Shown piece by piece: positions 53,504-62,811 of a stretch of DNA of 64,000 bases; positions within the stretch are counted from its first letter, which is position 1; every line of letters begins with the position of its first letter. The translations under genes were made by a program, and so were the position numbers. This DNA is from Winogradskya humida (lineage in GTDB: Bacteria; Actinomycetota; Actinomycetes; Mycobacteriales; Micromonosporaceae): contig NZ_BOMN01000030.1 in the NCBI RefSeq assembly GCF_016862215.1, forward strand, positions 37,364 to 101,363, in the 5' to 3' direction. Below the pieces are notes generated by a model. The model was not told where the DNA came from, searched no databases, and saw only the letters and a program-made list of their open reading frames with translations.

Positions 53504-54918
53504 GGCCCGCGACCCTGTTCCGGCTCGCGGTGGCGGGAAACCGGACCGACCATCTGCGTACGGCGTTGACGGCCGCGAGTTCCGCACTGGCCCTCGCCGT
53601 GTTGCTCGCCGCCGCCACCGTGATCGCGATCAAGAACGGCGAATCGGGGGAGAACGCCCATTACGCCAGCTCGCTGCTCGCCGAGCCGGGGCTGCGACCC
53701 GGTGTGATCGCCGCATTGGTGCTGCTGGCGGTGCCGATCCTGGCGCTGGCCGGGCAGTCCATCCGGCTCGGCGCCCCGGCCCGTGACCGTCGCCTCGCCG
53801 CGATCCGGCTGGCCGGCGCGACCCCCGGGCAGGCGGTGCTGATCGCCGGCGCCGAAACCGTGGCGGCCGGGGTGATCGGGTCGTTCATGGGCCTCGGCGT
53901 CTTCCTGCTGCTCCGCATGGTGCTCGAACGCCGCAACGCCGGTGGCGAGTTGCTGCTCCCGACGGACGTGCTGCCGTCGGTGCTGTGGATCGTGATTCTG
54001 ATGGCCTTCGTCCCGGTCATGGCGGGGCTGGTGGGCGCGTTGCTGCTGCGGCAGGTCGTGATCAGTCCGCTCGGGGTGGTCCGGCGTACCCGTAAGCGCG
54101 GTCCCTGGCCGTGGCCGGGATTCTTGATCGTCGTCGGTCTGGTGATCTTCCAGCTGCCGGCACAGATCAAAGGGATCGACGTCGGCACGAATCGGTGGGC
54201 GGTGCTCCTCGGCGGCGGCGTCGCGCTGACCACGATCGGGGTGGTCCTGGGCACGGGGTGGATCGCGCACACGACGGGCCGGCTGCTGCTGCGGTTCGGG
54301 CCCCGTCCGGCGATGCTGCTGGCCGGGCGGCGGCTCATGGCCGATCCGTGGAGTGGCAGTCGTACGCTCGCGGCCCTGCTCGCCAGCGTCGTCATCGGGG
54401 CCATCGCACTCGGCTTCCGGATCAGCCTGGTCACCCAGTTCGAGGCGTGGAACCGCTACAACGCGCAGAACCATGAGGAGCAGCTGGGCGCCGGAGCGCC
54501 AGAGGGCTTCTACACCGGCGCGGTCGACCTGATCATGGTCGCCGTGGGGATCGGGGTCACCGTCGCGGCGGCCGGGGTGCTCATCTCGCTGGCCGAGGGG
54601 ATCGTGGCGCGGCGCCGGACATATGCGGCGCTCACCGCGGCGGGAGTGCCGGGCAGAACCCTCTCCGAATCGGTGCTGTGGCAGACGATGCTGCCGCTGG
54701 CGCCGGCGTTGCTGCTCGCGGTGACGTCCGGGATCGGGCTCATCCGGCTCACCGGCACCGAGGTCGTAGCCCCCACCGTCCAGCTCACGGTGCCCGTACC
54801 CGTGGGATCTCTTGCTCTGCTCGGAGGTGGCGCCTTCCTCATCATGCTGATCGCCACCGGGGTCGGCCTGGTGGTCCTGCGATCCAGCACCGACCTCGAG
54901 GAACTGCGCGCGGCATGA
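53500..54918 (+). CDS. FtsX/MacB-type ABC permease
   Basis: The 472-residue membrane protein has about 8-10 helices in two FtsX-like halves, with large hydrophobic runs at about 25-45, 65-85, 115-135, 155-180, 200-225, 235-260, 295-315, 350-375, 400-425 and 445-465. It belongs to the drug or peptide-exporting class regulated by PadR repressors. The substrate is unknown. A strong hairpin follows. Confidence 0.88.
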   Translation: MRPATLFRLAVAGNRTDHLRTALTAASSALALAVLLAAATVIAIKNGESGENAHYASSLLAEPGLRPGVIAALVLLAVPILALAGQSIRLGAPARDRRLAAIRLAGATPGQAVLIAGAETVAAGVIGSFMGLGVFLLLRMVLERRNAGGELLLPTDVLPSVLWIVILMAFVPVMAGLVGALLLRQVVISPLGVVRRTRKRGPWPWPGFLIVVGLVIFQLPAQIKGIDVGTNRWAVLLGGGVALTTIGVVLGTGWIAHTTGRLLLRFGPRPAMLLAGRRLMADPWSGSRTLAALLASVVIGAIALGFRISLVTQFEAWNRYNAQNHEEQLGAGAPEGFYTGAVDLIMVAVGIGVTVAAAGVLISLAEGIVARRRTYAALTAAGVPGRTLSESVLWQTMLPLAPALLLAVTSGIGLIRLTGTEVVAPTVQLTVPVPVGSLALLGGGAFLIMLIATGVGLVVLRSSTDLEELRAA

Positions 54919-54922
54919 GGCG

Positions 54923-54946
54923 AAAGGGGGGCCCGAGCCCCCCTTT
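54923..54946. terminator. Bidirectional terminator
   Basis: AAAGGGGGGC (54923-54932) and GCCCCCCTTT (54937-54946) form a 10-bp stem with a CCGA loop and A/T flanks on both strands, between the convergent permease and oligopeptidase genes. Confidence 0.85.
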
Positions 54947-54953
54947 CAGCACG

Positions 54954-57041
54954 TCAGGCGAGGTTGACCGTGTCGAGGGTCCAGGCGATCACGAACGCCT
55001 CTTCCTTCCACGAGTCGTAGCGCCCGCTCGGGCCGCCGTGCCCGGCGCCCATCTCGGTCTTCAGCAGGTATGAGCCCTCCGGCGCGGTGGCACGCAGGCG
55101 CGCGATCCACTTGGCCGGCTCGTGGTAGAGCACGCGGGTGTCGTTCAGGCTGGTCACGGCGAGAATTGCCGGGTACTTCTGCTTCACGACGTTCTCATAC
55201 GGGCTGTACGACTTCATGTACGCGTACACGTCGGCGCTCTCCAGCGGGTTGCCCCACTCCTCCCACTCGGTGACCGTCAGCGGCAGCGACGGGTCGAGGA
55301 TCGAGGTGAGCGGGTCGACGAACGGCACCTGGGCCACGATGCCCGCGAAGGCGTCCGGGGCCAGGTTGGCGATCGCGCCCATGAGCAGGCCACCCGCCGA
55401 GCCGCCGCGCGCCACGATCTTGTCGGCGCTGGTCCACGACGAGCGGGCCAGGGTGCGCGCACATGCGATGAAGTCGGTGAACGTGTTGCGCTTGGTCAGC
55501 ATCTTGCCGTCCTCGTACCACCGGCGGCCCATCTCGCCGCCGCCGCGGACGTGCGCGATCGCGTAGACCATGCCGCGGTCGAGCAGGGAGAGCCGGGCGA
55601 TGGAGAAATACGGGTCCATGCTGATCTCGTACGAGCCGTAGCCGTAGAGCAGCAGCGGAGCCGTGCCGTTGCGCGGGACGTCCTTGCGCGCGACGACCGA
55701 GATCGGCACCCGGGTGCCGTCGTCGGCGATCGCCCACTCGCGATACTGCTCGTACTGCTCCGGGTCGTAACCGCCGAGGACCGGCTTGCGCTTGCGCAGC
55801 TCCATCGCGCGGGTGATCAGGTCCACGTCGTACACCGAGTCGGGGGTGACCATCGACGTGTAGCTGATCCGCACGAGGTTGGTGTCGTACTCGGGGTTGC
55901 CGGCGAGCCCGACGCTGTAGAGCGGCTCGGGGAACTCCATGTCGTAGCTGTCGGTGCTGCCGTCGGCCAGCACGCGCAGGCCGGTGAGGCCGTCGCGGCG
56001 CAGGGAGACGACGATGTGCCGCTGGAACGCGTCGACCGACTCCAGGCGGGTGCCCGGGGTGTGCGGGATCAGCTCGACCCAGTCGCCGGGGTTGTCCACC
56101 GACGTGTACGCGAGGGCGAAGTCCTCGGCGTCCTCGTTGTGCAGCACCAGGAAGCGGTGGCCGTGGTGGTCGATCGAATACTCGACACCCTGCACCCGCG
56201 GGCGGATCAGGGCCGGCTCGGCGGTCGGGTTGTCGGCCGCGAGCACCCGGACCTCGGAGGTCACCTTGCTGTTGGCGTCGATGACGATGAACTTCTCGCT
56301 GCGGGTGAGCTCGACACCCACCCAGAAGCGCTCGTCGGCCTCCTCGAAGACGATGACGTCGTCGGCCGCCTGCTGCCCGACGACGTGCCGCCACACCCGG
56401 TAGGGCCGCCACGCGTCGTCCACGGTGATGTAGAACAGCGTCGAGCCGTCCGACGACCAGGCGCTCCCGTAGAACGTGTCGGGCACCTCGTCGGCCAGCG
56501 TCTCGCCGGTGACGAGATCCTTGACCTTGAGGATGAACCGCTCGTCGCCGTCGAAGTCCACCGAGTAGGCGAGCCGGTTGCCGTCCGGGGTCACGTCGAA
56601 GGTGCCGAGCGCGAAGAAATTCTTGCCCTCGGCCAGCTCGTTGCCGTCCAGCAGCACCTCTTCGCCGGCGAGCGGGGCGCCGTCACCGGTCGCGGGCGGG
56701 CTCACGTCGTCGGGTGCGGCAGCGACCCGGCACTGGATGCCGTATTGCTTGCCCTCGACCGTGCGCGTGTAATACCAGAAGGAGCCCTTGCGCTGGGGCA
56801 CGGAGAGGTCGGTCTCCTGGGTGCGAGCCTTGATCTCCTCGAAGATCGTCGTCTGCAGCCCGTCCAGGTGGGCGGTGGCCTTACCGGTCCAGTCGTTCTC
56901 CGCCTCGAGATAGGCGATGGTCTCCGGGTTCTCCTTCTCGGCCAGCCAGGAGAACTCGTCGGTGACGGTGTCGCCGTGGAAGGTGCGCTCGGCGGGCACC
57001 TGGCGCACCGTGGGCGGTGTCGTGGGCATCTCAGTCGTCAC
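54954..57041 (-). CDS. S9A prolyl oligopeptidase/oligopeptidase B-like
   Basis: The GTG at 57041 (or ATG at 57029) gives about 695 residues, normal for the family. A seven-bladed beta-propeller (about 60-400) precedes an alpha/beta-hydrolase domain with Ser in ARGGSAGGLLMG, Asp in VTSLNDTRVLYHEP and His in MGAGHGGPSGRY. The enzyme cuts short peptides in the cytoplasm; the propeller keeps out proteins. It is divergent from the SOS-box gene. Confidence 0.9.
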   Translation of the reverse strand: MTTEMPTTPPTVRQVPAERTFHGDTVTDEFSWLAEKENPETIAYLEAENDWTGKATAHLDGLQTTIFEEIKARTQETDLSVPQRKGSFWYYTRTVEGKQYGIQCRVAAAPDDVSPPATGDGAPLAGEEVLLDGNELAEGKNFFALGTFDVTPDGNRLAYSVDFDGDERFILKVKDLVTGETLADEVPDTFYGSAWSSDGSTLFYITVDDAWRPYRVWRHVVGQQAADDVIVFEEADERFWVGVELTRSEKFIVIDANSKVTSEVRVLAADNPTAEPALIRPRVQGVEYSIDHHGHRFLVLHNEDAEDFALAYTSVDNPGDWVELIPHTPGTRLESVDAFQRHIVVSLRRDGLTGLRVLADGSTDSYDMEFPEPLYSVGLAGNPEYDTNLVRISYTSMVTPDSVYDVDLITRAMELRKRKPVLGGYDPEQYEQYREWAIADDGTRVPISVVARKDVPRNGTAPLLLYGYGSYEISMDPYFSIARLSLLDRGMVYAIAHVRGGGEMGRRWYEDGKMLTKRNTFTDFIACARTLARSSWTSADKIVARGGSAGGLLMGAIANLAPDAFAGIVAQVPFVDPLTSILDPSLPLTVTEWEEWGNPLESADVYAYMKSYSPYENVVKQKYPAILAVTSLNDTRVLYHEPAKWIARLRATAPEGSYLLKTEMGAGHGGPSGRYDSWKEEAFVIAWTLDTVNLA

Positions 57042-57109
57042 GCCTGCCACGTTACCGGGCGCCCGGGGGTCGCGCGGGGGCGTACGCCGGTCGGGTCTCC
57101 CCGCTTTAT

Positions 57110-57125
57110 TCGAACATGTGTACGA
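57110..57125. promoter_or_regulatory. LexA-type SOS box
   Basis: TCGAACATGTGTACGA differs from the actinobacterial SOS palindrome TCGAAC-N4-GTTCGA at one base (A for T). A TACGAT -10-like box (57121-57126) overlaps it, with a GTG 7 bases on. Confidence 0.65.
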
Positions 57126-57133
57126 TGTGCAGA

Positions 57134-57202
57134 GTGGACGATCTCCGCTGGGATCCACAGCGGGTGATCTTCGTTGCTGATCGGCGAATATGGTCTTCGT
57201 AG
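57134..57202 (+). CDS. 22-codon ORF downstream of the SOS box
   Basis: The ORF (VDDLRWDPQRVIFVADRRIW-SS) begins with GTG 7 bases after the -10-like box, the distance expected for a leaderless message, and ends 33 bases before the FAD-oxidase start. It may be a leader peptide or a remnant; coding status is uncertain. Confidence 0.35.
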   Translation: MDDLRWDPQRVIFVADRRIWSS

Positions 57203-57235
57203 CGGTCTTCGGCGTGGGTGAGGGGCGGGGGCGGA

Positions 57236-58411
57236 ATGGACTCGACGAGGCCGGGTCTTCCAGCGCGCGAGCCGGTGCTCAGGGCGCTGGTGGACATCTG
57301 CGGCCCGGCTTTCGCCCGTGCGGCCGGCGCCGCCGATGCTGTGGCGGGACGCCGGGCAACCTTTGTCGCGGCACCGGCTACCACCAACACCGTCGTGGAC
57401 ACCGTGGGGCTCGCCGCCGAGCGTGGTCTCGCCGTGGTCCCGCGGGGCTCCGGCTCCAAGATGGACTGGGGTAAACGTCCGCTGGGCGTCGACCTGCTCC
57501 TCGACACGGGCCGGCTCGACGGCATCTGGCATCACGACCGCGAGGCGGCCACCGCCGAGATCGGGGTCGGCACCCCGATCCGAGCCGTGCAGGCGGCCCT
57601 GGCCCTGAGCGGGCAGCGATTGGCGGTCGACCCGCCCTCGGCGACGGCCACGCTCGGCGGCATGCTCGCGTGGAACGAGTCGGGCCCGCTGCGTCACCGC
57701 TTCGGCACGCCCGCGGCCCAGATCGAGCGGATCAGTTATGTGACGAGCGCCGGTGACCGCGCGGAGTCCGACGGCGAGCAGGGCCGTCCGGGCATCGGCG
57801 AGATCGACGGCGTCCTGCTGTCGGCGCTGGTCCGCCTCGAGCCGCTGCCGGCGGCCCGCCGCTGGGTGACGGTGCCGGTGAGCGCGGCCCGCGAGGTGCC
57901 CGGCCGGGTCGCCGAGATCCGGGCTCTGGACGTGCAACCCAGCGCGATCGAGGTCGACCTCCCGACCCCGGCCGGCCGCCGTCCCCCGGGCATCCTGGCG
58001 GTGCTCCTCGAAGGAGACCCGGCCGACGTCGTGCAGCGGGCGAAACGTCTCGCGACGGGCTTCGGCGTCAACGCGGCAGTCGCGCCGACGGCACCGCCCT
58101 GGTGGGGGCGTTACCCGTTCGCGCGCGGGGCCGTTGCGCTGCGGGTGACCGTCCCGATCGCCGAGCTGCAGGCCGCGGTCTACGCCCTGGGTGACGCGAC
58201 CGGCATCCCGGTGCCGATCCGTGGCTCCGCGGGCCGCGGCGGCGCCATGCACGCGGTGCTGCCGGGGACCCTGACGGCCCAGCGGGTGGAGGGGATTCTC
58301 GACGCGGTGCGCGGGGTGCTGCTGGCCCGCGACGGTCGCTGCGTGGCGATCGCGGCCCCACCGGAGATCAGCGCCCACATCGACATGGCCCAGACCCGGG
58401 ACCTGTTCTGA
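57236..58411 (+). CDS. FAD-binding (PCMH) oxidase, GlcE-like
   Basis: The ATG at 57236 is preferred to GTG 57218 because a purine-rich GGGGCGGGGGCGG precedes it. The 391-residue product has the FAD-binding PCMH fold at about 45-210 (VVPRGSGSKMDWG, ATAEIGVGTPIRAVQAAL, DPPSATATLGGMLAWNESGPLRHRFG) as in glycolate oxidase subunit GlcE or UDP-MurNAc reductases. There is no iron-sulfur partner gene. The SOS box upstream suggests DNA-damage control. It overlaps the next gene by one base (TGATG). Confidence 0.82.
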   Translation: MDSTRPGLPAREPVLRALVDICGPAFARAAGAADAVAGRRATFVAAPATTNTVVDTVGLAAERGLAVVPRGSGSKMDWGKRPLGVDLLLDTGRLDGIWHHDREAATAEIGVGTPIRAVQAALALSGQRLAVDPPSATATLGGMLAWNESGPLRHRFGTPAAQIERISYVTSAGDRAESDGEQGRPGIGEIDGVLLSALVRLEPLPAARRWVTVPVSAAREVPGRVAEIRALDVQPSAIEVDLPTPAGRRPPGILAVLLEGDPADVVQRAKRLATGFGVNAAVAPTAPPWWGRYPFARGAVALRVTVPIAELQAAVYALGDATGIPVPIRGSAGRGGAMHAVLPGTLTAQRVEGILDAVRGVLLARDGRCVAIAAPPEISAHIDMAQTRDLF

Positions 58412-59304
58412 TGCTGGATGACGAGCTTCACGACATCGCGGCAGCGCTCGGCAGCACGGTGGTGTCGACATCGGTGCTGGCGGGCGGCTTCTCGCACGAG
58501 ACCCGCCTGCTCACGCTCGCCGACGGCCAGGTCGTCGCCCGGTTCGGCGGGGGAGACCCGGCGATCGAGGCGGCGGTCATGGCGGCCGCGCGTCCGCATG
58601 TGCCGGTCCCGGAGGTCCTGCTGGTGACACCCGGCTTGATGGTCCTCGAGTTTGTGGACGGCCTCGTGCTGAGCCAGGTGCACGATCTTGATCGGCGGCA
58701 GGCGACCGCGCTGGGAGCCGAGGTTGGGCGGGTCGTCGCGGGCGTCTCCGTCGTGGAGTTCGACCGGCGTGGGTTCTTCAAGGACGGGGACCTCACCGTC
58801 AAGGAGGAGCAGCCCTGGTCGCAGCAGCTGGTTGCGGTCGCCGAGGGCTGTATGGCCGCGGTTCCCGAGGGCCGGCTCGACGGGGAGGCGCGGCGGGCCT
58901 GGGTGAAGCTGTGCGCGACGCACGCGCCGGCGCTGGAAGGCATCGACGGCCACACGCGGCTGGTGCACGCCGACATCAACCCGAAGAACATCCTGGTCTC
59001 CCGGGCGGGCGGCGGCTGGCGGGTGAATGCGCTGCTCGACTGGGAGTTCAGCTATTCGGGAAGCCCGTATGCCGATGCCGCGAACATGGCCCGGTTCGGT
59101 GCCGAGCATCCCGACGGTTTCCTGGACGGCTTCCGCGCGGGCTTCGCCGAGCATCAGCCCGCAGACCTGCCCCTGGTCGACGACTGGGCCCATGTCGGTG
59201 ACGTGCTGGACATGTTCGCGCTCAGTGACCTGGTGACCCGTCCGGTGGGGCACGCCATCGCCGATCAGGCGGCCGGGAAGATCCGGCGGCTGCTCAGGAG
59301 CTGA
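58411..59304 (+). CDS. APH/CHK-like phosphotransferase
   Basis: This 297-residue protein of the aminoglycoside phosphotransferase/choline kinase fold has catalytic LVHADINPKNILV and metal-binding LLDWEFSYSGSPYAD. The substrate cannot be told: antibiotic, sugar or homoserine kinases share the fold. It is translationally coupled to the FAD oxidase and so probably in the same SOS-linked unit. Its last 11 bases overlap the convergent DHFR-like gene. Confidence 0.85.
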   Translation: MLDDELHDIAAALGSTVVSTSVLAGGFSHETRLLTLADGQVVARFGGGDPAIEAAVMAAARPHVPVPEVLLVTPGLMVLEFVDGLVLSQVHDLDRRQATALGAEVGRVVAGVSVVEFDRRGFFKDGDLTVKEEQPWSQQLVAVAEGCMAAVPEGRLDGEARRAWVKLCATHAPALEGIDGHTRLVHADINPKNILVSRAGGGWRVNALLDWEFSYSGSPYADAANMARFGAEHPDGFLDGFRAGFAEHQPADLPLVDDWAHVGDVLDMFALSDLVTRPVGHAIADQAAGKIRRLLRS

Positions 59305-59944
59305 CCCGGATGTCCTGGCCGTGGGCGGTCAGCAGGGTCGGGTGGGTGCGGCTCAGCGTCTCGGCAGCCAGGTGCCGGCCGAGGTTCGCCAGGTTGCCCA
59401 CCGCATAGGTGAGGTAGGCGAACTGGCCCATCTGGGCCACGTGGGTCAGCGCCAGTTGGCGGGCGTGCAGGCGGCGAGGAAGCATCGGGGTGCCCGCGCC
59501 GAGGATCGCCGGGGCCACGGCGAGAATGAGCTCGTCGAGCAGGCCCGCGTCGGCGAATTCGGCTACCAGGTCACCGCCGCCGGCCAGCCACACGTTGCGG
59601 CCCTGGGCGGCGACCGTCATCGCCTGATGGACCCGGCGGATGTCACCGCTGACCATGAAGATGTTGGCGTCGGGCACCAGGGGCAGCTCACGGTGGGTGA
59701 AGACCCAGCAGGGGACCTCGCCGTACATCTCGTGCCAGTTCTCGGGCTCCTCGAGCACGTTGTCGTTCTTGAGCACCCACTCGTAGGTGGTGGCACCCAT
59801 CGCGAACGCGCCGACGTTGGAGAAGAACGCACCGAACGGGTTGTCCGTGCCCTCATCGACCTCGAACAGCCATTCAAGCGAATTGTCCAGATCCGCCGTG
59901 AAGCCGTCGATGCTGGCCGCCGTGTAGTACTGAGTCGTCGCCAC
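59294..59944 (-). CDS. RibD C-terminal/DHFR-family reductase, copy 2
   Basis: The GTG at 59944 is taken as start because TTQYYTAASIDGF then aligns with the N-terminus of the neighbouring paralogue; upstream frame-open codons read as non-protein. The 216-residue product carries the RibD_C/DHFR pattern (AASIDGFTAD, FAMGATTYEW, NVWLAGGGDLVAEF) and a 30-residue tail not found in the paralogue. It probably reduces a pterin- or flavin-like substrate with NADPH. Confidence 0.82.
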   Translation of the reverse strand: MATTQYYTAASIDGFTADLDNSLEWLFEVDEGTDNPFGAFFSNVGAFAMGATTYEWVLKNDNVLEEPENWHEMYGEVPCWVFTHRELPLVPDANIFMVSGDIRRVHQAMTVAAQGRNVWLAGGGDLVAEFADAGLLDELILAVAPAILGAGTPMLPRRLHARQLALTHVAQMGQFAYLTYAVGNLANLGRHLAAETLSRTHPTLLTAHGQDIRVSS

Positions 59945-60124
59945 GACCAACACGATGCCACGACTGAGCCGACAAAAAGGTCGAATCAGGCTAGGCCCCA
60001 GTTGATGGAGCACGCCGAGTCCGTGGGCGAGGTCGGGCCTTCGTTTGCGGTGGGTGGCGATGGCGGCAGGAACCAGCACCGGAGCGCAGCGTGAAGTTGC
60101 GCCGAAAACGGCAATACCGCGGAA

Positions 60125-60685
60125 TCAGGACGTCAGTGCGTAGGTCAGGTAGGCGAACTGGCCCAGGTGCTCGACCTTTGTCAGCGAGACCTGCGCCGAG
60201 AGCAGCCGCCGTGGGAAGAGTGGGGCTCCCGCTCCCAGCGTCACCGGCGCGACTCCGAGAATGAGCTCGTCGAGCAGGCCGGCGTCGGCGAAGTCGCCGG
60301 CCAGCTCCCCGCCGCCGACCACCCACAGGTTCCTGTCGCCGGCCGCTGCGGTCATCGCCGCGTGCACCGGTCGCACGTCGCCCTGGACGAAGGTCAGGTT
60401 GGCGCCCGGGATGGCCGGCAGCTCGCGGTGGGTGAAGACCCAGGCTGGGGTGTCGCCGTAGTAGTTCTTCCATTTCAGGGGTTCGCCGATCATCCCCTCG
60501 TGCTCGAGGACCCACTCGTAGGTCGTCGCACCCATCGCGAATGCCCCGACGTCGGCGAAGAAGCGGCCGAACGGGTTGGCGTTCGCGCGGTCGTCGGGGA
60601 TCTGCAGGAGCCAGTCGAGCGAGTTGTCCTGATCGGCGATGAAACCGTCGATACTCGTCGCGGTGTAGTACTGGGTCCTGGCCAC
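60125..60685 (-). CDS. RibD C-terminal/DHFR-family reductase, copy 1
   Basis: The 186-residue product (GTG at 60685) shares the paralogue's whole length: TQYYTATSIDGFIAD, NPFGRFF, VGAFAMGATTYEWVL, NLWVVGGGELAGDFADAGLLDELIL. It starts one base after the stop of the SpoIIE phosphatase gene, so it is probably co-transcribed. The pair arose by tandem duplication. Confidence 0.85.
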   Translation of the reverse strand: MARTQYYTATSIDGFIADQDNSLDWLLQIPDDRANANPFGRFFADVGAFAMGATTYEWVLEHEGMIGEPLKWKNYYGDTPAWVFTHRELPAIPGANLTFVQGDVRPVHAAMTAAAGDRNLWVVGGGELAGDFADAGLLDELILGVAPVTLGAGAPLFPRRLLSAQVSLTKVEHLGQFAYLTYALTS

Positions 60686-60686
60686 G

Positions 60687-62699
60687 TCAGGCGTCGTTTC
60701 GTAGGACGAGGATCGCGATGTCGTCGCGTGGTTCTTCCACCGAGAAGTTGATCGTCGTGGAGCGCAGCCGGGCCGCCATCACGTCCGCGGGATATCCCGC
60801 CAGCGGTGCTGCGGCCTCGCGCAGCCGGGCGGTGCCGAACAGCTCGCGGCCGCGGCGGCGCTCGGTGACGCCGTCGGTGTAGAAGATGAGCGAGTCGCCG
60901 GGGGACAGCGTCACCAGCGCGTCCGGGGACGAGATGCTTTCGAGCAGGCCCAGCGCCGTGCCGCCCTCCCCGACGAAGGACGTCTTGCCGTCCGCGCGGA
61001 CCAGCACGGCGCGGTCGTGGCCGGCCAGGTGGAGGCGTACGTCGAGGTTCTTGTCGTTGCGGGTCACCGAGGCCATCGCCAGCGTGCAGTAGCGACCGCC
61101 GCCTCGCTGGACCAGGGTGCGGTTGACCCGGCAGAGGATCTCGGTCATCGGCTTGGCGTCGTCGACCAGGATGCGGATCACGTCGCGGACCAGGCCGGTG
61201 ACCGTCGCCGCCTGGACGCCCTTGCCGGACACATCGCCGACCACCACGATCCAGCCGTCGCCCGAGGGGACCACGTCGTAGAAGTCGCCGCCGACCTCCG
61301 AGCCGGTCGGGACGTACTCGGCGGCGAAGCCGACACCCTCGACGTGCGGCAGGGCCGGGGGGAGCAGCGAGGCCTGCAACGTACGCGCGACCTTGTGCCG
61401 TTCGTCGTGGATGCGCGCGTTGTCGATTGCGAGCGCCGCCCGCCGGGCCACGTCCTCCAGCACGGCGACCTCGTCGGCGTCGTGCCGGTGTCGCAGGTGC
61501 CGCCCGACCGCGAGGGTGCCGAGGCGCTGGCCACGGGCGACCAGCGGCACCGCGAAGCCTTCGGAGGGGGATCCGAACATGACCTGCTGGCCGAGCCGGG
61601 ACGCCTCCTCGAGCCGCGACAGGATCGAGTCGGGCCCGGTCTCCGACAGCGTGCCGTAGAGCTCGTTCACCGCGGCCTCGTCCGCGTGGGTGGCGGCGGC
61701 GAGCTGGAGCCGGCCCCAGGCGTCGGTGGTGTGCACGGCGCACCACTGGCCGAGGCGGGGGACGACGAGCTGGGGGATGAGCGCCATCGTGAGGTTGACG
61801 TCGAGGCTCTGGGCGAGCAGCTCGCTCGCCTCGGCCAGGAACGTCAGCCACGTCTGCCGGCGCAGGTCGGTGCGGCGCAGGCGGTCGTTCTCGAGGTGCA
61901 GCGAGAGTCGCTCGGCGACGATCGTGGCGAGCGGCTGGGCGTAGCCGTCGGGGGAGGCGTCGAGCTCCAGCTCGCCCGTATAGGGGCGATGCACGGAGAG
62001 CGGCACCTTGATGGTGGCGGCGTCGTCCCGGGGAGCGCGGCCGTGCCGGGCGAGCAGTTGGCGGCCGGCGCCCTCGCCGCGGTCGAGACGGACCACACCA
62101 CCGGTCGCGCCGGTGAGCCGGGACAGCCGGGCAAGCAGCTCGGCGGCGAACTCGGCCAGGGCGTCGTCGGTGGCGCGGCCGGGGTCGACCTCCAGCAGCG
62201 CGGTCAGCTCGCCGACGCTGGGGGTGGGGTCGCCCTCGGTGACGGGCAGCGCGGCCGGTGCCGTGGTGGTGTCGCGGTTCTCCAGCCGGAACCACACGCC
62301 CTTGCCGGTGCCCTCGTGCACGGTGCCCCAGCGGCTGGCGAAGTGGTCGACGAGCAGCAGCCCGCGGCCGCGCTCGGCGACCTCGCCGATGTCCGTTTTA
62401 TCGTTTCTGGGGCCGACTGCGAGCTCCTCGACCGGGCCCGGGGCGAAGTCGGTCACCGTGACCGTCAGCCCGGCCGGGTCGGCAGCGACCTCGATGTCGA
62501 GCTCCGTGCCGGCATGCACCACGGCATTCGTGGACAACTCGGTCGTCAGGAGCAGCGCCTCGTTCACGAGGGGCTCGAGGCCGGCTTCTTCCAGGACCGA
62601 GCGTACGAGAGCGCGGGCAGCCGCGGGCGTACGCCGGTCGTTGGGCAGTCGTACCCGGCGCACCAGGGCGCCCGTCGCGTGTCCCACCTCCACCGGCAC
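60687..62699 (-). CDS. ATPase-GAF-SpoIIE serine phosphatase
   Basis: The GTG at 62699 (AGGAG about 11 bases upstream) gives 670 residues; the frame stays open much farther but then reads antisense to the HAMP gene. Residues 20-145 are an RsbW-like ATPase (LLLTTELSTNAVVHAG, DIGEVAERGRGLLLVDHFASRWG), about 150-400 hold two GAF-like regions, and 430-670 is a PP2C/SpoIIE domain (VGGDFYDVVP, VVGDVSGKGVQAA, LIFYTDGVTERRRG, RDDIAILVL). Such proteins combine kinase and phosphatase arms on STAS targets. It is divergent from the poly-HAMP gene. Confidence 0.88.
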   Translation of the reverse strand: MPVEVGHATGALVRRVRLPNDRRTPAAARALVRSVLEEAGLEPLVNEALLLTTELSTNAVVHAGTELDIEVAADPAGLTVTVTDFAPGPVEELAVGPRNDKTDIGEVAERGRGLLLVDHFASRWGTVHEGTGKGVWFRLENRDTTTAPAALPVTEGDPTPSVGELTALLEVDPGRATDDALAEFAAELLARLSRLTGATGGVVRLDRGEGAGRQLLARHGRAPRDDAATIKVPLSVHRPYTGELELDASPDGYAQPLATIVAERLSLHLENDRLRRTDLRRQTWLTFLAEASELLAQSLDVNLTMALIPQLVVPRLGQWCAVHTTDAWGRLQLAAATHADEAAVNELYGTLSETGPDSILSRLEEASRLGQQVMFGSPSEGFAVPLVARGQRLGTLAVGRHLRHRHDADEVAVLEDVARRAALAIDNARIHDERHKVARTLQASLLPPALPHVEGVGFAAEYVPTGSEVGGDFYDVVPSGDGWIVVVGDVSGKGVQAATVTGLVRDVIRILVDDAKPMTEILCRVNRTLVQRGGGRYCTLAMASVTRNDKNLDVRLHLAGHDRAVLVRADGKTSFVGEGGTALGLLESISSPDALVTLSPGDSLIFYTDGVTERRRGRELFGTARLREAAAPLAGYPADVMAARLRSTTINFSVEEPRDDIAILVLRNDA

Positions 62700-62811
62700 G
62701 CATGCATCTTCTCCTGCCGACGCCCGGATGCACAAAGCCACATCTCGCAAAGACCCGGCCGGGCGAGGGATGATGGATCGCCCAAGGCGTCGGACAGCGA
62801 ATGAGGACAGC

